A stretch of DNA of 64,000 nt from Fictibacillus phosphorivorans (GTDB taxonomy: Bacteria > Bacillota > Bacilli > Bacillales > Fictibacillaceae). The stretch's first letter is position 1. Each line of letters starts with the position of its first letter. Location of the stretch: NCBI RefSeq assembly GCF_007673525.1, contig NZ_VDZU01000001.1:1374177-1438176 (forward strand), in the 5' to 3' direction. Under the pieces are notes generated by a model that was given only the letters and a program-made list of their open reading frames with translations, was not told the origin of the DNA and searched no databases. The translations under genes and the position numbers were made by a program. Positions 29,568-38,403 of the stretch are shown here, in pieces.

Positions 29568-30113
29568 TCATCTCTTTTCAATCGTAATGGTACTAATCAT
29601 AAGTACAGATAATCCAAAGGTCAGGAACATATATAGAAATCCTGGTACCAGATCAACTGTCAGATAACCTGCAGCCATCAAACACCCAGCTAGAGTGATC
29701 GGCACGCCTACAAAAGAACCGGTAAACTCTGTAATGTTAAATCGAGCCAGCCGAACCGCACCACAAACAATAAAGATAATGGTGAAAATCATGCCAGGAA
29801 CACCAAACTGATGAAGTACGACTTGATAGATTAAAAATGCAGGTGCGATCCCAAATGAGATCAAGTCGCAAAGAGAGTCTAATTGTTTTCCGAACTCGGA
29901 CTCAATATTTAACTTTCGAGCTACCATTCCATCAAAACGATCAAAAAGACCGGCTAAGAAGATTAATATGAATCCTAACTTTAAATCTCCTGAGATCATA
30001 AATAATAAAGCTAAAGTTCCTAGTGATAAATTGATCAAAGTTAAGAAGTTAGCGGTCTGACCCTTCACTTTCTTAAACGTTGAATCAATACGCTCTCTTT
30101 CGAGCATGAACAT
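29568..30113 (-). CDS. pssA: CDP-diacylglycerol--serine O-phosphatidyltransferase
   Basis: A 181-residue membrane enzyme making phosphatidylserine from CDP-diacylglycerol and serine. The CDP-alcohol phosphotransferase signature D-G-x2-A-R-x8-G-x3-D-x3-D is complete in the segment starting DGMVARK. About six hydrophobic helices follow the basic N-terminus. The start at 30113 (MFMLERER) has GAGGAG seven bases upstream. No psd decarboxylase gene is adjacent, unlike the usual pssA-psd pairing. Other CDP-alcohol transferases are possible but less likely. Confidence 0.82.
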   Translation of the reverse strand: MFMLERERIDSTFKKVKGQTANFLTLINLSLGTLALLFMISGDLKLGFILIFLAGLFDRFDGMVARKLNIESEFGKQLDSLCDLISFGIAPAFLIYQVVLHQFGVPGMIFTIIFIVCGAVRLARFNITEFTGSFVGVPITLAGCLMAAGYLTVDLVPGFLYMFLTFGLSVLMISTITIEKR

Positions 30114-30283
30114 ACAATCACTCCTCAAACGGGTAACCGGCTAGAACGCAGTAAGTGTGCATCTTTCAAAGAGATAAATAAGTATTCTTTGATAAATAAA
30201 CGTATCCTTGTTCGTTGCTTAAAATTATATACCCATTCTAATCATTATATGACAACGAGTAAGTGATTAATAGTAGTTATAAT

Positions 30284-30637
30284 TTAAGGAGTATTGGAGC
30301 TATCTTTCTTTTCAAGTTCATTGAATACCGTTTTTTCAGAGAGTGGTACTCCTGTTCTGTATGCTGCTCTTGAGATCATATGCCCGGCTACTGGAGCAGT
30401 CATCAGAACAAACAGGATACCGAGTATCAATTTACCGCTGAACACATGCATTTCAGACAACACATAGATAAAGGACCCGATTAAAATTCCGGATACTCCT
30501 AATGTTGAGGCTTTACTTGCAGCATGGAGCCTTGAATAAACGTCAGGAAAACGTAGTACACCGAGTGTTCCTGAGAAAATAAAAAAGGTGCCAGCGATGA
30601 GGAAGAAGCTAATCACGATCTTGATCAATGATAACAC
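30284..30637 (-). CDS. mrpG: Na+/H+ antiporter subunit MrpG
   Basis: A subunit of about 117 residues with three hydrophobic helices and the family motif GTLGVLRFPDVYSRLHAASKASTLG near residues 24-48. It is the last gene of the reverse-strand mrp operon and overlaps the mrpF end by about 29 bases if the GTG at 30637 is used; a TTG at 30628 is an alternative start. MrpG is part of the small-subunit module of the Mrp complex in the membrane. Confidence 0.9.
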   Translation of the reverse strand: MLSLIKIVISFFLIAGTFFIFSGTLGVLRFPDVYSRLHAASKASTLGVSGILIGSFIYVLSEMHVFSGKLILGILFVLMTAPVAGHMISRAAYRTGVPLSEKTVFNELEKKDSSNTP

Positions 30638-30899
30638 CCTTTTCTAAAAATTTTGCAACAGCGACAGTTGCAATAAACGTCAATATGCCGATCAGCAAGA
30701 TAATATCGTTCAACTGAACAGTGTCTAATATTATGGCCATAATACCAGTGATCGCGATCAAGTTAATGCCGATCGTGTCGAGTGCTACTACGCGATCTGG
30801 ATTTGAAGGCCCCCTGACCGCTCGATAGAGAAGAAGTAGAATCGAGATGGTCGTGACGAATAAACAAACATGTACAACAATACTGAACCAATCTGTCAT
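30609..30899 (-). CDS. mrpF: Na+/H+ antiporter subunit MrpF
   Basis: A 96-residue subunit with three hydrophobic helices; family features are YRAVRGPSNPDRVVALDTIG after helix 1 and GILTFIATVAVAKFLEKG at the end. It overlaps mrpE by four bases (ATGA), indicating translational coupling. It shares the general fold of MnhF/PhaF subunits and is needed for assembly of the complex in studied species. Confidence 0.93.
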   Translation of the reverse strand: MTDWFSIVVHVCLFVTTISILLLLYRAVRGPSNPDRVVALDTIGINLIAITGIMAIILDTVQLNDIILLIGILTFIATVAVAKFLEKGVIIDQDRD

Positions 30900-31372
30900 C
30901 GAGTTACCTCCCTTATTGCTTTTTCAAATGATTCCTTAATGCTAACGATGGTTTCATTAACATCTGGAAGATCGAGCGCATGGATATAAATATATCGTTG
31001 GTCTCGAGAGACATCTACAGACAGCGTTCCAGGAGTTAAGGTAATCAAATTAGCAAGTAAGGTGATCTCCCAATTTTTTTTTACGTCAATCGGAAGTGCG
31101 AGTATACCTGGCTGAAAATCAAGCTTGGGTTTATAAACCCATTTTAGAACTTCGATATTAGCAAGAAGAAGTTCTCTTATGAATAAAAAGACGAGATAAA
31201 GAATCGCTCTCACATGTTTAAAATAGTACGAATCAGGAATGAAACGATTCAGCAAGTAGAGAAGTGCCGCTCCAATCACAAATCCAACTATAAAACTTGC
31301 GAAAGAGTAGCTCTCAGATAAAAACATCCAAATAACGCCGATCAGCAAATTTAGAATAAGTTGAAATGTCAT
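30896..31372 (-). CDS. mrpE: Na+/H+ antiporter subunit MrpE
   Basis: A 158-residue subunit with two N-terminal hydrophobic hairpins and a C-terminal cytosolic domain. WVYKPKLDFQPGILALPIDVKK and ITLTPGTLSVDVSRDQRYIYIHALD are characteristic MrpE stretches. It lies four bases after mrpD on the minus strand. Confidence 0.94.
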   Translation of the reverse strand: MTFQLILNLLIGVIWMFLSESYSFASFIVGFVIGAALLYLLNRFIPDSYYFKHVRAILYLVFLFIRELLLANIEVLKWVYKPKLDFQPGILALPIDVKKNWEITLLANLITLTPGTLSVDVSRDQRYIYIHALDLPDVNETIVSIKESFEKAIREVTR

Positions 31373-31376
31373 GGAA

Positions 31377-32855
31377 TTACTCCTTTAATACATAATCGAT
31401 ATAGATTTGCGGATCGATCAGACTGTCTGCTGCTGCCTGAACATAAGGATAGAACCATTCTGCTCCAACACCTAGCAAGATAGAAATCGCGATCAATACA
31501 GCAGATGCTGCTAAACCAGAAGTTCTCACAGACTGTTTTGGCTCTTCTTTAAGCTCACCCCAGAATGCACCGATAAAGATGCGGATCACAGAAAATAAAA
31601 TTAACAGACTCGATAGTAATCCGACCCCAGCTGCAATATAATGTCCTTCATCCATCGCACCTCTTAAAAGAAGGTATTTTCCGATAAAGCCACTAAAAGG
31701 CGGGATTCCAGCTAATATGAGAGATGCGATAAAGAACATCCAACCCATAAGCGGTGCGGTTTTTATATATCCGCCCATCTTTTTTAGGTTAGAAGTTCCA
31801 GCATGCCAAACAAGTAGGCCGGCAAGGAAAAATAAAGCGGCTTTAATTGCCATATCATGAACAAGATAGTAGATCGTACCTGCAAGTGATTCTGCTGAGA
31901 AAGTTCCTATACCAAGAAGCATAAAGCCGATCGCTGGCATGATATTGTATGCAATAATCAATTTCACATTAGATGTTGAAAGAGCACCAATGACTCCGAT
32001 GATCATGGTTAGAGTGGCTATCCATATGAAAAAGGTGTGTGTGAGCTCAAGTTTATGAGAAAAAATGAGTGTAAAGACTCTTAGCATAGAGTACACACCA
32101 ACTTTAGTTAACAGCGCACCAAAAAGGGCAGAAACGATAGGTGATGGTACGATATACGATTTAGGAAGCCAAAAGTACAATGGAAATAGAGCACCTTTTG
32201 TTGCAAAAACGATAAATAGCAGAATCCCTATTCCTGTTAAGATACCTTGCTGTTCAACTTGGGCAACACGTTCCCCTAGTTGTGCCATATTTACTGTTCC
32301 TGTGACTGAGTAGAGAAAGGCTACCGTTGTAACGAATAGAATGGACGAAAACAAATTTAGTAAGATGTACTTTACAGATTCCCGAAATTGGTGCTTAGAA
32401 CCACCGATGATGATCAGTCCATAGGATGCCATTAACAACACTTCAAAAAACACGAACAGGTTGAACAGATCTCCTGTTAAGAATGCACCACTCACCCCTG
32501 CGATCAGTAAGAAGAACAAAGGGTAAAAATAGTGCTCTACCATTTTCTCCGTAACAGAAGATAGTGCAAAGATCGCGGCAGTTAGAGCGATCACATTCAC
32601 AGCGAGTATCATGATGACGGACAGCTTGTCAGCTACAAGGATGATTCCGTATGGGGCTTTCCAACCCCCAGTTTCCAAGATTAAGGGTCCGTTCGAGAAT
32701 ACATGATAACTTAAGAAGATCGATACACCGAAACTTAACAAGACCACTAGAAATGAAATGTTAACCGTTGCCTTTTGTTTCTTATTGAAGAAAACAAGCA
32801 AAGCTCCGAAAAACAAAGGTATAAATATTGGCAAGAATACTAAATTACTCATCAT
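31377..32855 (-). CDS. mrpD: Na+/H+ antiporter subunit MrpD
   Basis: A 492-residue proton-translocating subunit homologous to respiratory complex I NuoM/NuoN. About 14 hydrophobic helices; FEVLLMASYGLIIIGG holds the conserved TM5 glutamate, FATKGALFPLYFWLPKSY and GALLTKVGVYSMLRV hold the conserved lysines. It overlaps mrpC by 11 bases. The antiporter exports Na+ in exchange for H+ and supports alkali and salt tolerance. Confidence 0.96.
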   Translation of the reverse strand: MMSNLVFLPIFIPLFFGALLVFFNKKQKATVNISFLVVLLSFGVSIFLSYHVFSNGPLILETGGWKAPYGIILVADKLSVIMILAVNVIALTAAIFALSSVTEKMVEHYFYPLFFLLIAGVSGAFLTGDLFNLFVFFEVLLMASYGLIIIGGSKHQFRESVKYILLNLFSSILFVTTVAFLYSVTGTVNMAQLGERVAQVEQQGILTGIGILLFIVFATKGALFPLYFWLPKSYIVPSPIVSALFGALLTKVGVYSMLRVFTLIFSHKLELTHTFFIWIATLTMIIGVIGALSTSNVKLIIAYNIMPAIGFMLLGIGTFSAESLAGTIYYLVHDMAIKAALFFLAGLLVWHAGTSNLKKMGGYIKTAPLMGWMFFIASLILAGIPPFSGFIGKYLLLRGAMDEGHYIAAGVGLLSSLLILFSVIRIFIGAFWGELKEEPKQSVRTSGLAASAVLIAISILLGVGAEWFYPYVQAAADSLIDPQIYIDYVLKE

Positions 32856-33183
32856 CTGTTCCCCTTAGCTGATCCATCATATCTGTCTTATTGCTTTGAT
32901 AGGTTCGATAAGCTAGTACAAGTAAAAAGCTCGTAACCCCAAAACTAATAACAATAGATGTCAGTATTAGCGCTTGAGGAAGAGGATCCGTATAGTCCTT
33001 GATCCCCTCTATTAAAATAGGAGGTTTTCCACGGTTTAGTTTTCCCATCGTTAAGATAAACAAGTGAGCTCCATGTGACAAAAGCGCCGTACCAAGTACA
33101 ATTTTTAATAACTGTTTCTGAAGAATAAGATAAACGCCGGCTGCAAATAACGTTCCGGCAAGTATAGACATAAGAATTTCCAT
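32845..33183 (-). CDS. mrpC: Na+/H+ antiporter subunit MrpC
   Basis: A 112-residue NuoK-like subunit with three hydrophobic helices; GTALLSHGAHLFILTMGKLNRG and DPLPQALILTSIVISFG are family signatures. Its ATG overlaps the mrpA stop by one base (TAATG), so mrpC directly follows mrpA and no mrpB lies between them. Confidence 0.95.
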   Translation of the reverse strand: MEILMSILAGTLFAAGVYLILQKQLLKIVLGTALLSHGAHLFILTMGKLNRGKPPILIEGIKDYTDPLPQALILTSIVISFGVTSFLLVLAYRTYQSNKTDMMDQLRGTDDE

Positions 33184-35525
33184 TAGTGGTTCATGTCTCC
33201 TTTATCCCGGTATTTTATCATGGCATAAATGCCTAAAGCAGCTAGACCAAGTACTGCTATTTCAAATAAAGTATCCAAGCCACGGAAGTCAACAAGGATA
33301 ACGTTGACGATATTGTCTCCACCGCCAAGCTTATAAGAGTTATCTACAAAATATTTTGAAATGCTCTCAAAATATTTAGAGCTATGAGAAGAGATCGCTA
33401 CAACAGTTAAGAGTGCTCCCGTTGAAGCTGCTATAACAAAATCAACAAGCTTTTCAGAAGATTTTTTGTCCGATTTCTTCAACTTTGGAAGATGCGCAAA
33501 GCATAGCAAGAAGAGAGCAACCGTTATGGTCTCAACGATAAGCTGTGTTAAAGCGAGATCTGGTGCTCGGAAGAAAACAAACAATAATGAAAGACCATAA
33601 CCCACAACTCCGATTACAATAATTGCCGCTATTCTTTGTGTCATCCAGATCGTTGCAATGGCAGCAACAGCCATAACGAAACCGACTAACACCTCAGGCC
33701 ACGTAACAGGTGCTAAGTCATCAAACGCTATCTTAAATCCATCTGTAACATATATAAAGATTGAAGTAGATACAACCAAGAATACAAGAATGATGGATGT
33801 ATACAGTCGTAAGGAACCAGTCATATAAAACTTCGTGAATTTACTCGAGAAACTCAATAGACCGTTTACGATAGTCTGATATACGCGATCGGTTGAAAAC
33901 TTTCCAGGTACTCTATTATAGATAGGTTGCCATCTTTTTAGCGTTAGAGCGAGAATAGTTCCAACTGCAACTACAATTAGAGACATGTAAAGCGGTCCGT
34001 TTAAACCGTGCCAAAATTTAAGATGAATTTGTGCGAAATCTCCTGTTACTGAAGCAACCGCCGGTGCAAGTAACGATTCATTGATCAAGTTTGGCAATAA
34101 CCCGATCAAAACGACAAATCCAATAAGGATAATCGGAGAAATCAGCATACCAATTGGCGCTTCGTGAGGTTTTTTCTCCAGTTGATCTAACTTGGCTTTA
34201 CCTGCAAATGTCCCAAAAACTAAATACATAGAATAGACGAATGTAAAGATACTTCCGATTACGGCTAGCAATGGAATCCACTCTGCAAACGTTCCGGCAA
34301 AGCCGCTCGTTTGTTCTAATTTTAATGAAGAATCAAAGAACATTTCTTTACTTAAAAATCCATTGAAGATCGGAAGCGGAACGCCAGCCATTGAGAATGC
34401 TCCAAAGAATGCTAGAGTAGCTGAGATCGGCATAAAGGTATAAAGTCCACCAAGTCTTCTGATATCCCTCGTACCTGTCTCATGGTCAACAATACCCGCT
34501 ATCATAAACAAGCTGCCTTTAAAGGTAGCGTGGTTAAAGATGTGGAAGATCGCTGCGAGTGTAGCAATACCAGTACCAAAGCCGAGCATCGTCATGATCA
34601 TACCAAGCTGGCTGATCGTTGAATAAGCTAGTATAGCTTTTAAATCAGTCTGGCGAGACGCGAGGATCGATCCTAAACAGAGTGTGATCAGACCCACTCC
34701 AGAAACGATGATGAAAAATACATCCGTCCCACTAAAGATGAGAGAGAACCTCGCTACAAGATAGATACCTGCTTTAACCATCGTTGCAGAGTGAAGGTAT
34801 GCACTAACTGGAGTTGGTGCTTCCATCGCATCAGGTAGCCAGCTGTGAAAAGGAAACTGTGCCGATTTTGTAAAAGCTCCAATCAGTAACAATAGTAATA
34901 TAGGTATGAACAAGTCACTCTCAATGATTTCAGAACGATTAGCAATCATTTCTCGAATGCTGTTCGTTTCGGCTGTGATGGATAGGAGTATGAGAGCACC
35001 TAGCATTGCCAGACCACCAAAAACCGTTACGAGCATTGATTTTTGTGCACCATATGTGGACCGTTCACGATAGAACCAAAATCCAATTAATAGAAAGGAT
35101 GAGATACTCGTGAACTCCCAAAACGTATAGAGTACGAATACATTGTCAGATAGTACGACACCAAGCATCGAACCCATAAATAATAGTAAATAAACATAGA
35201 AATGCACGAGCTGTTCTTTTTTCGATAAATAAAAGATCGAATAAAGAACGACTAGTGATCCGATTCCTGTTATTAAAAGTGAAAAAAGCATGCTAAGTCC
35301 ATCTAAATAAAAACTTAATTGGATATCGAGAGATGGAATCCAATTCGCGATGCTTTGTACGATTTTCCCTTCTGCCAATATAGGCAGTTTTGAAATGAAC
35401 AGGATAAAAAGCACTGCTGGAACAGGCAGCACAAACCAACCAGTATGTATCCGGTCTACTTTCTTAGCGGCAAGTCCAATTAATAATGCTGCTAAAAAAG
35501 GTAAGAGTATGTAGATGTGCAACAT
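33183..35525 (-). CDS. mrpA: Na+/H+ antiporter subunit MrpA
   Basis: A 780-residue subunit homologous to complex I NuoL with an extra C-terminal part. FWEFTSISSFLLIGFWFY carries the TM5 glutamate, PDAMEAPTPVSAYLHSATMVKAGIYL the conserved Lys/His residues, and IFHIFNHATFKGSLFM the TM12 region. The C-terminus (GGGDNIVNVILVDFRGLDTL) is the normal MrpA end, and I find no fused MrpB domain. First gene of the operon; GGAGG lies 13 bases upstream of the ATG, a long spacing. Confidence 0.96.
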   Translation of the reverse strand: MLHIYILLPFLAALLIGLAAKKVDRIHTGWFVLPVPAVLFILFISKLPILAEGKIVQSIANWIPSLDIQLSFYLDGLSMLFSLLITGIGSLVVLYSIFYLSKKEQLVHFYVYLLLFMGSMLGVVLSDNVFVLYTFWEFTSISSFLLIGFWFYRERSTYGAQKSMLVTVFGGLAMLGALILLSITAETNSIREMIANRSEIIESDLFIPILLLLLIGAFTKSAQFPFHSWLPDAMEAPTPVSAYLHSATMVKAGIYLVARFSLIFSGTDVFFIIVSGVGLITLCLGSILASRQTDLKAILAYSTISQLGMIMTMLGFGTGIATLAAIFHIFNHATFKGSLFMIAGIVDHETGTRDIRRLGGLYTFMPISATLAFFGAFSMAGVPLPIFNGFLSKEMFFDSSLKLEQTSGFAGTFAEWIPLLAVIGSIFTFVYSMYLVFGTFAGKAKLDQLEKKPHEAPIGMLISPIILIGFVVLIGLLPNLINESLLAPAVASVTGDFAQIHLKFWHGLNGPLYMSLIVVAVGTILALTLKRWQPIYNRVPGKFSTDRVYQTIVNGLLSFSSKFTKFYMTGSLRLYTSIILVFLVVSTSIFIYVTDGFKIAFDDLAPVTWPEVLVGFVMAVAAIATIWMTQRIAAIIVIGVVGYGLSLLFVFFRAPDLALTQLIVETITVALFLLCFAHLPKLKKSDKKSSEKLVDFVIAASTGALLTVVAISSHSSKYFESISKYFVDNSYKLGGGDNIVNVILVDFRGLDTLFEIAVLGLAALGIYAMIKYRDKGDMNH

Positions 35526-35703
35526 GAGTACCGGTAAACCTCCTTAAAACCCAAAATAATCGTCATAGTCCATTACATTGTAAGCAAAACCTTTCCTTTT
35601 TAGCAAATACTTTACCAGATAGAAACTGTGTAATCAGATTGATTTTGCAACTCTTGAATATCCTTCCCAAAAAATACCTAACCTATTTGAGAGGTGATTG
35701 AAA

Positions 35704-36114
35704 ATGAGACTACTACATACATACGGAATACTATTGATTTTGTTTCAACTAACTGGCTGTTTTAATGATTCTATTTACAAAAAAGATGAGACGAGCCCAG
35801 AGTTTCAACCAAGAGAATACTATAGAAAGCATATTAGTTTTTCTGAAGCCGGGGTTTCAACAGCATCTTCACTTGCTGAAGAAATGAAACGTGAAATTAA
35901 GAAAAATAAATTTATTAAACGTGCAGTGGTTGTAAAAGAAGAAGAAAAATACGTAGTTGCGATACAGATGAAATCTTATCATTATAAAAAGGCAGACTTA
36001 TTAAGTAAAAAGTATAAGCTAGCCTGGGAAGAAAAGTGGAAAATTCCAATTGAAATAACATTCGATCCAGAAGAATATCGTAAAGTTGAAAGAGAATTGG
36101 CCACAAAAAAATAG
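35704..36114 (+). CDS. Small lipoprotein of unknown function
   Basis: A 136-residue predicted lipoprotein: hydrophobic signal LLHTYGILLILFQ followed by lipobox LTGC with Cys near residue 18. The mature part is basic and rich in Lys/Glu, with KRAVVVKEEEKYVVAIQMKSYH in the middle; it vaguely recalls YhcN/YlaJ-type sporulation lipoproteins that measure charged alpha/beta domains, but I cannot assign it. ATG 35704 is preferred over TTG 35698 because GAGAGGTGA lies six bases upstream. Confidence 0.7.
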   Translation: MRLLHTYGILLILFQLTGCFNDSIYKKDETSPEFQPREYYRKHISFSEAGVSTASSLAEEMKREIKKNKFIKRAVVVKEEEKYVVAIQMKSYHYKKADLLSKKYKLAWEEKWKIPIEITFDPEEYRKVERELATKK

Positions 36115-36133
36115 AGCGTATATTTACGCTCTA
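36112..36133. terminator. Convergent hairpin containing both stop codons
   Basis: A perfect 9-bp stem TAGAGCGTA / TACGCTCTA with a TATT loop. The first TAG is the stop of the lipoprotein gene and the last three bases are the stop of sda on the other strand. There is an A run on the left but only a weak T run on the right. Confidence 0.6.
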
Positions 36134-36298
36134 CATTAAAACTTGCTGTAATCTAGCATGAAGAGATCTTCTGTCAATCTCTTTCTTTATGAGTAAAATA
36201 AAGTCATTACTAAGTTTCAGTTCTCTAGCTTTTAAATAAGATTCAATCAACAGGTCGTCTGAAAGTTTTTCCATAATATAGCCCTTTAATAGCGGCAT
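36131..36298 (-). CDS. sda: Sporulation checkpoint inhibitor Sda
   Basis: A 55-residue protein (or 47 from an internal Met at 36274). The core [20 protein letters not shown] and the helix continuing to [11 protein letters not shown] match the Sda helical hairpin, which blocks the sporulation kinase KinA when replication is perturbed. AGGAGGTGA lies before the first ATG and AAGGG before the second. As in B. subtilis it is divergent from yqeG and a cluster of DnaA boxes lies upstream. Confidence 0.88.
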   Translation of the reverse strand: MPLLKGYIMEKLSDDLLIESYLKARELKLSNDFILLIKKEIDRRSLHARLQQVLM

Positions 36299-36442
36299 GG
36301 TCACCTCCTGCTTTTAATAAAAAATGGTGAAAAGTATTCTACATTCATATTTGTGTGAATATGATGATAAGTTCATGATTTATGTACTTGCTTTATGTAC
36401 TTTGAAGCTTACCATGTATTGTAAAAAGGAACAACCGTTCGT

Positions 36443-36542
36443 TTATCCACAGTGTTTGGTGGATAAGTTGTGGGTAAAATGTTAACATCTTTAAGAAAGA
36501 TAGCGGATACTTAGGTAAATAATGTGAATAAGATTATCCACA
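36443..36542. promoter_or_regulatory. DnaA-box cluster between sda and yqeG
   Basis: Two perfect boxes TTATCCACA lie at 36443-36451 and 36534-36542. Three further 9-mers with one mismatch lie on the opposite strand at 36458-36466 (GGTGGATAA), 36469-36477 (TGTGGGTAA) and 36523-36531 (TGTGAATAA). DnaA bound here probably controls sda. The remainder of the 474-base gap is AT-rich with the yqeG promoter at its right end. Confidence 0.85.
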
Positions 36543-36708
36543 CTTCGGGTAGGGGAACAATTTGTCGAAAACTTTTTATTTATTTCAAATAGCGAATGTT
36601 TTTATCATCGAATAAAAATTATCTTGCTTAAATATTTTATTTAGCCGAAAAACTTGATGGAAAGCTCTTTAAAATTATATATAATGACAGTTATTGTAGA
36701 AAAATCGT

Positions 36709-36736
36709 TTGTACTTCCTTTCATTACTGGTAAAAT
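36709..36736 (+). promoter_or_regulatory. Sigma-A-type promoter of yqeG
   Basis: TTGTAC (36709-36714) and TAAAAT (36731-36736) are separated by 16 bases, about 36 bases before the yqeG ATG. Confidence 0.55.
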
Positions 36737-36772
36737 AGATACGTTGAAAAGGAAACGTGAAGAGGTGCTAGA

Positions 36773-37288
36773 ATGTTAAAACATTTTTTGCCGGATCAAC
36801 ATGTTCAAAATATATTGGACATCACACCGGAAATGTTAGTTGAACGAGGAGTAAAAGGTATTATCACGGACTTGGATAATACGCTTGTGGAATGGGACAG
36901 ACCTGAAGCTACTCCAGAATTAATCGAGTGGTTTACTTCTATTAAAGAAAAAGGTATTTTGATCACAATTGTTTCAAACAATACACAGCATAGAGTAAAG
37001 AGCTTTTCAGACCCTGTGGGTATTCCGTTTATCTACAGTGCAAGAAAACCAATGACCAAAGCTTTCAAGCGTGCTCTAAAAGATATGAAGCTTAAAAATG
37101 AACAAGTTGTTGTTATTGGAGATCAACTCCTTACTGACGTACTTGGTGGGAATCGATTAGGTTTGCATACTATACTCGTAGTACCAGTGGCAAGCAGTGA
37201 CGGTACTTGGACAAGGTTTAACAGAAAGATCGAACGCATCATATTGTCTTGGATGAAAAGAAAAGGCATGCTGCATTGGGAGGAATAG
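36773..37288 (+). CDS. yqeG: HAD-superfamily phosphatase YqeG
   Basis: A 171-residue HAD hydrolase of subfamily IIIA. Motif I is ITDLDNTLVEWD (about residues 31-42), motif II TIVSNN, and the acidic motif IV region VVIGDQLLTDVLGGNR. It starts the yqeG-yqeM operon of ribosome biogenesis and housekeeping genes. The physiological substrate is unknown, though related enzymes dephosphorylate phosphatidylglycerophosphate. GAGGTG precedes the ATG. Confidence 0.94.
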   Translation: MLKHFLPDQHVQNILDITPEMLVERGVKGIITDLDNTLVEWDRPEATPELIEWFTSIKEKGILITIVSNNTQHRVKSFSDPVGIPFIYSARKPMTKAFKRALKDMKLKNEQVVVIGDQLLTDVLGGNRLGLHTILVVPVASSDGTWTRFNRKIERIILSWMKRKGMLHWEE

Positions 37289-37290
37289 GT

Positions 37291-38388
37291 TTGGAACAAA
37301 TTAAATGTGTGGGTTGTGGAGTTACCATACAAACAGAAGACAAAGAAGCGCTTGGATACGCACCTCTTTCCGCACTGACGAAAGAGCTGCCTATTTGCCA
37401 GCGCTGTTTTCGTTTAAAACACTATAACGAAATTCATGACGTAAGTTTGACAGATGATGATTACCGTAAAATCGTTTCAAGTATTGGAGATGAAGATGCA
37501 CTAGTTGTTAAGATCGTTGATATTTTTGATTTTAATGGAAGCTGGTTACCGGGACTTCATCGTTATGCAGGAAACAATCCGATACTTCTTGTCGGTAACA
37601 AGCTCGATCTGCTTCCAAAATCAGTGAATCCGAACAAGGTTATACATTGGATGAAGAAGGAAGCTAAAGAGTTAGGCTTAAAGCCGATTGATGTCAAATT
37701 GATCTCTGCTGACAAAGGTTATGGTATTGAGGAATTGGCAGAATCTATCGATCATTATCGACAAGGAAAAGATGTATATGTTGTAGGCTGTACGAATACA
37801 GGAAAATCTACTTTTATAAACCGTTTGATCAAACAATTTGGCGAGGAAGCCGCTGACTTGATCACAACTTCTCATTTTCCAGGAACAACACTAGATCTTA
37901 TTGATATTCCACTTGATGGAAGAAGTCACATGTACGACACGCCTGGAATCATTAATCACCACCAGATGGCGCATTTTGTATCTAAAAAAGAATTGAACAT
38001 CATCATGCCTAAAAAAGAAATCAAACCTATGGTGTTTCAGTTGAATGAGTTGCAGACTCTGTATTTTGGCGGACTCGGAAGAATGGATTATATAAAAGGC
38101 GGCAAACAGTCATTTGTATGCCATTTTTCAAACCATTTGAACATCCATCGAACGAAGACCGACAAAGCGGACGAACTATATGAGAAACATCTTGGTGACA
38201 TGTTAGCTCCACCTGAAGATACGGAGAACTTTCCGAAGCTAAAACGCTATGAATTTGTTGTAAAGGAAAGCAAAACAGATATTGTGATATCTGGACTAGG
38301 CTGGGTAACCTTCCCAGAAGCAGGTGCGAAGGTCGCTTTTTATGCACCAGAGGGTGTAGCAGTAACGGTTCGAAAATCCTTAATCTAA
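37291..38388 (+). CDS. yqeH: Ribosome biogenesis GTPase YqeH
   Basis: A 365-residue circularly permuted GTPase needed for 30S assembly. An N-terminal zinc finger (CVGCG ... CQRC) is followed by the permuted G motifs: G4 NKLD, G5 SADKG, then G1 GCTNTGKST (near residue 170) and G3 DTPG. The start is TTG 37291 with GGGAGG seven bases upstream; the longer frame from 37249 overlaps yqeG without a ribosome site. Confidence 0.95.
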   Translation: MEQIKCVGCGVTIQTEDKEALGYAPLSALTKELPICQRCFRLKHYNEIHDVSLTDDDYRKIVSSIGDEDALVVKIVDIFDFNGSWLPGLHRYAGNNPILLVGNKLDLLPKSVNPNKVIHWMKKEAKELGLKPIDVKLISADKGYGIEELAESIDHYRQGKDVYVVGCTNTGKSTFINRLIKQFGEEAADLITTSHFPGTTLDLIDIPLDGRSHMYDTPGIINHHQMAHFVSKKELNIIMPKKEIKPMVFQLNELQTLYFGGLGRMDYIKGGKQSFVCHFSNHLNIHRTKTDKADELYEKHLGDMLAPPEDTENFPKLKRYEFVVKESKTDIVISGLGWVTFPEAGAKVAFYAPEGVAVTVRKSLI

Positions 38389-38403
38389 GGAGAGATTTTC
38401 ATC

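Noticed and set aside
33183..35525. MrpA-MrpB fusion as explanation for the missing mrpB
   Set aside because: The protein is 780 residues, no longer than ordinary MrpA, and its end is the normal MrpA C-terminus with no MrpB motif.
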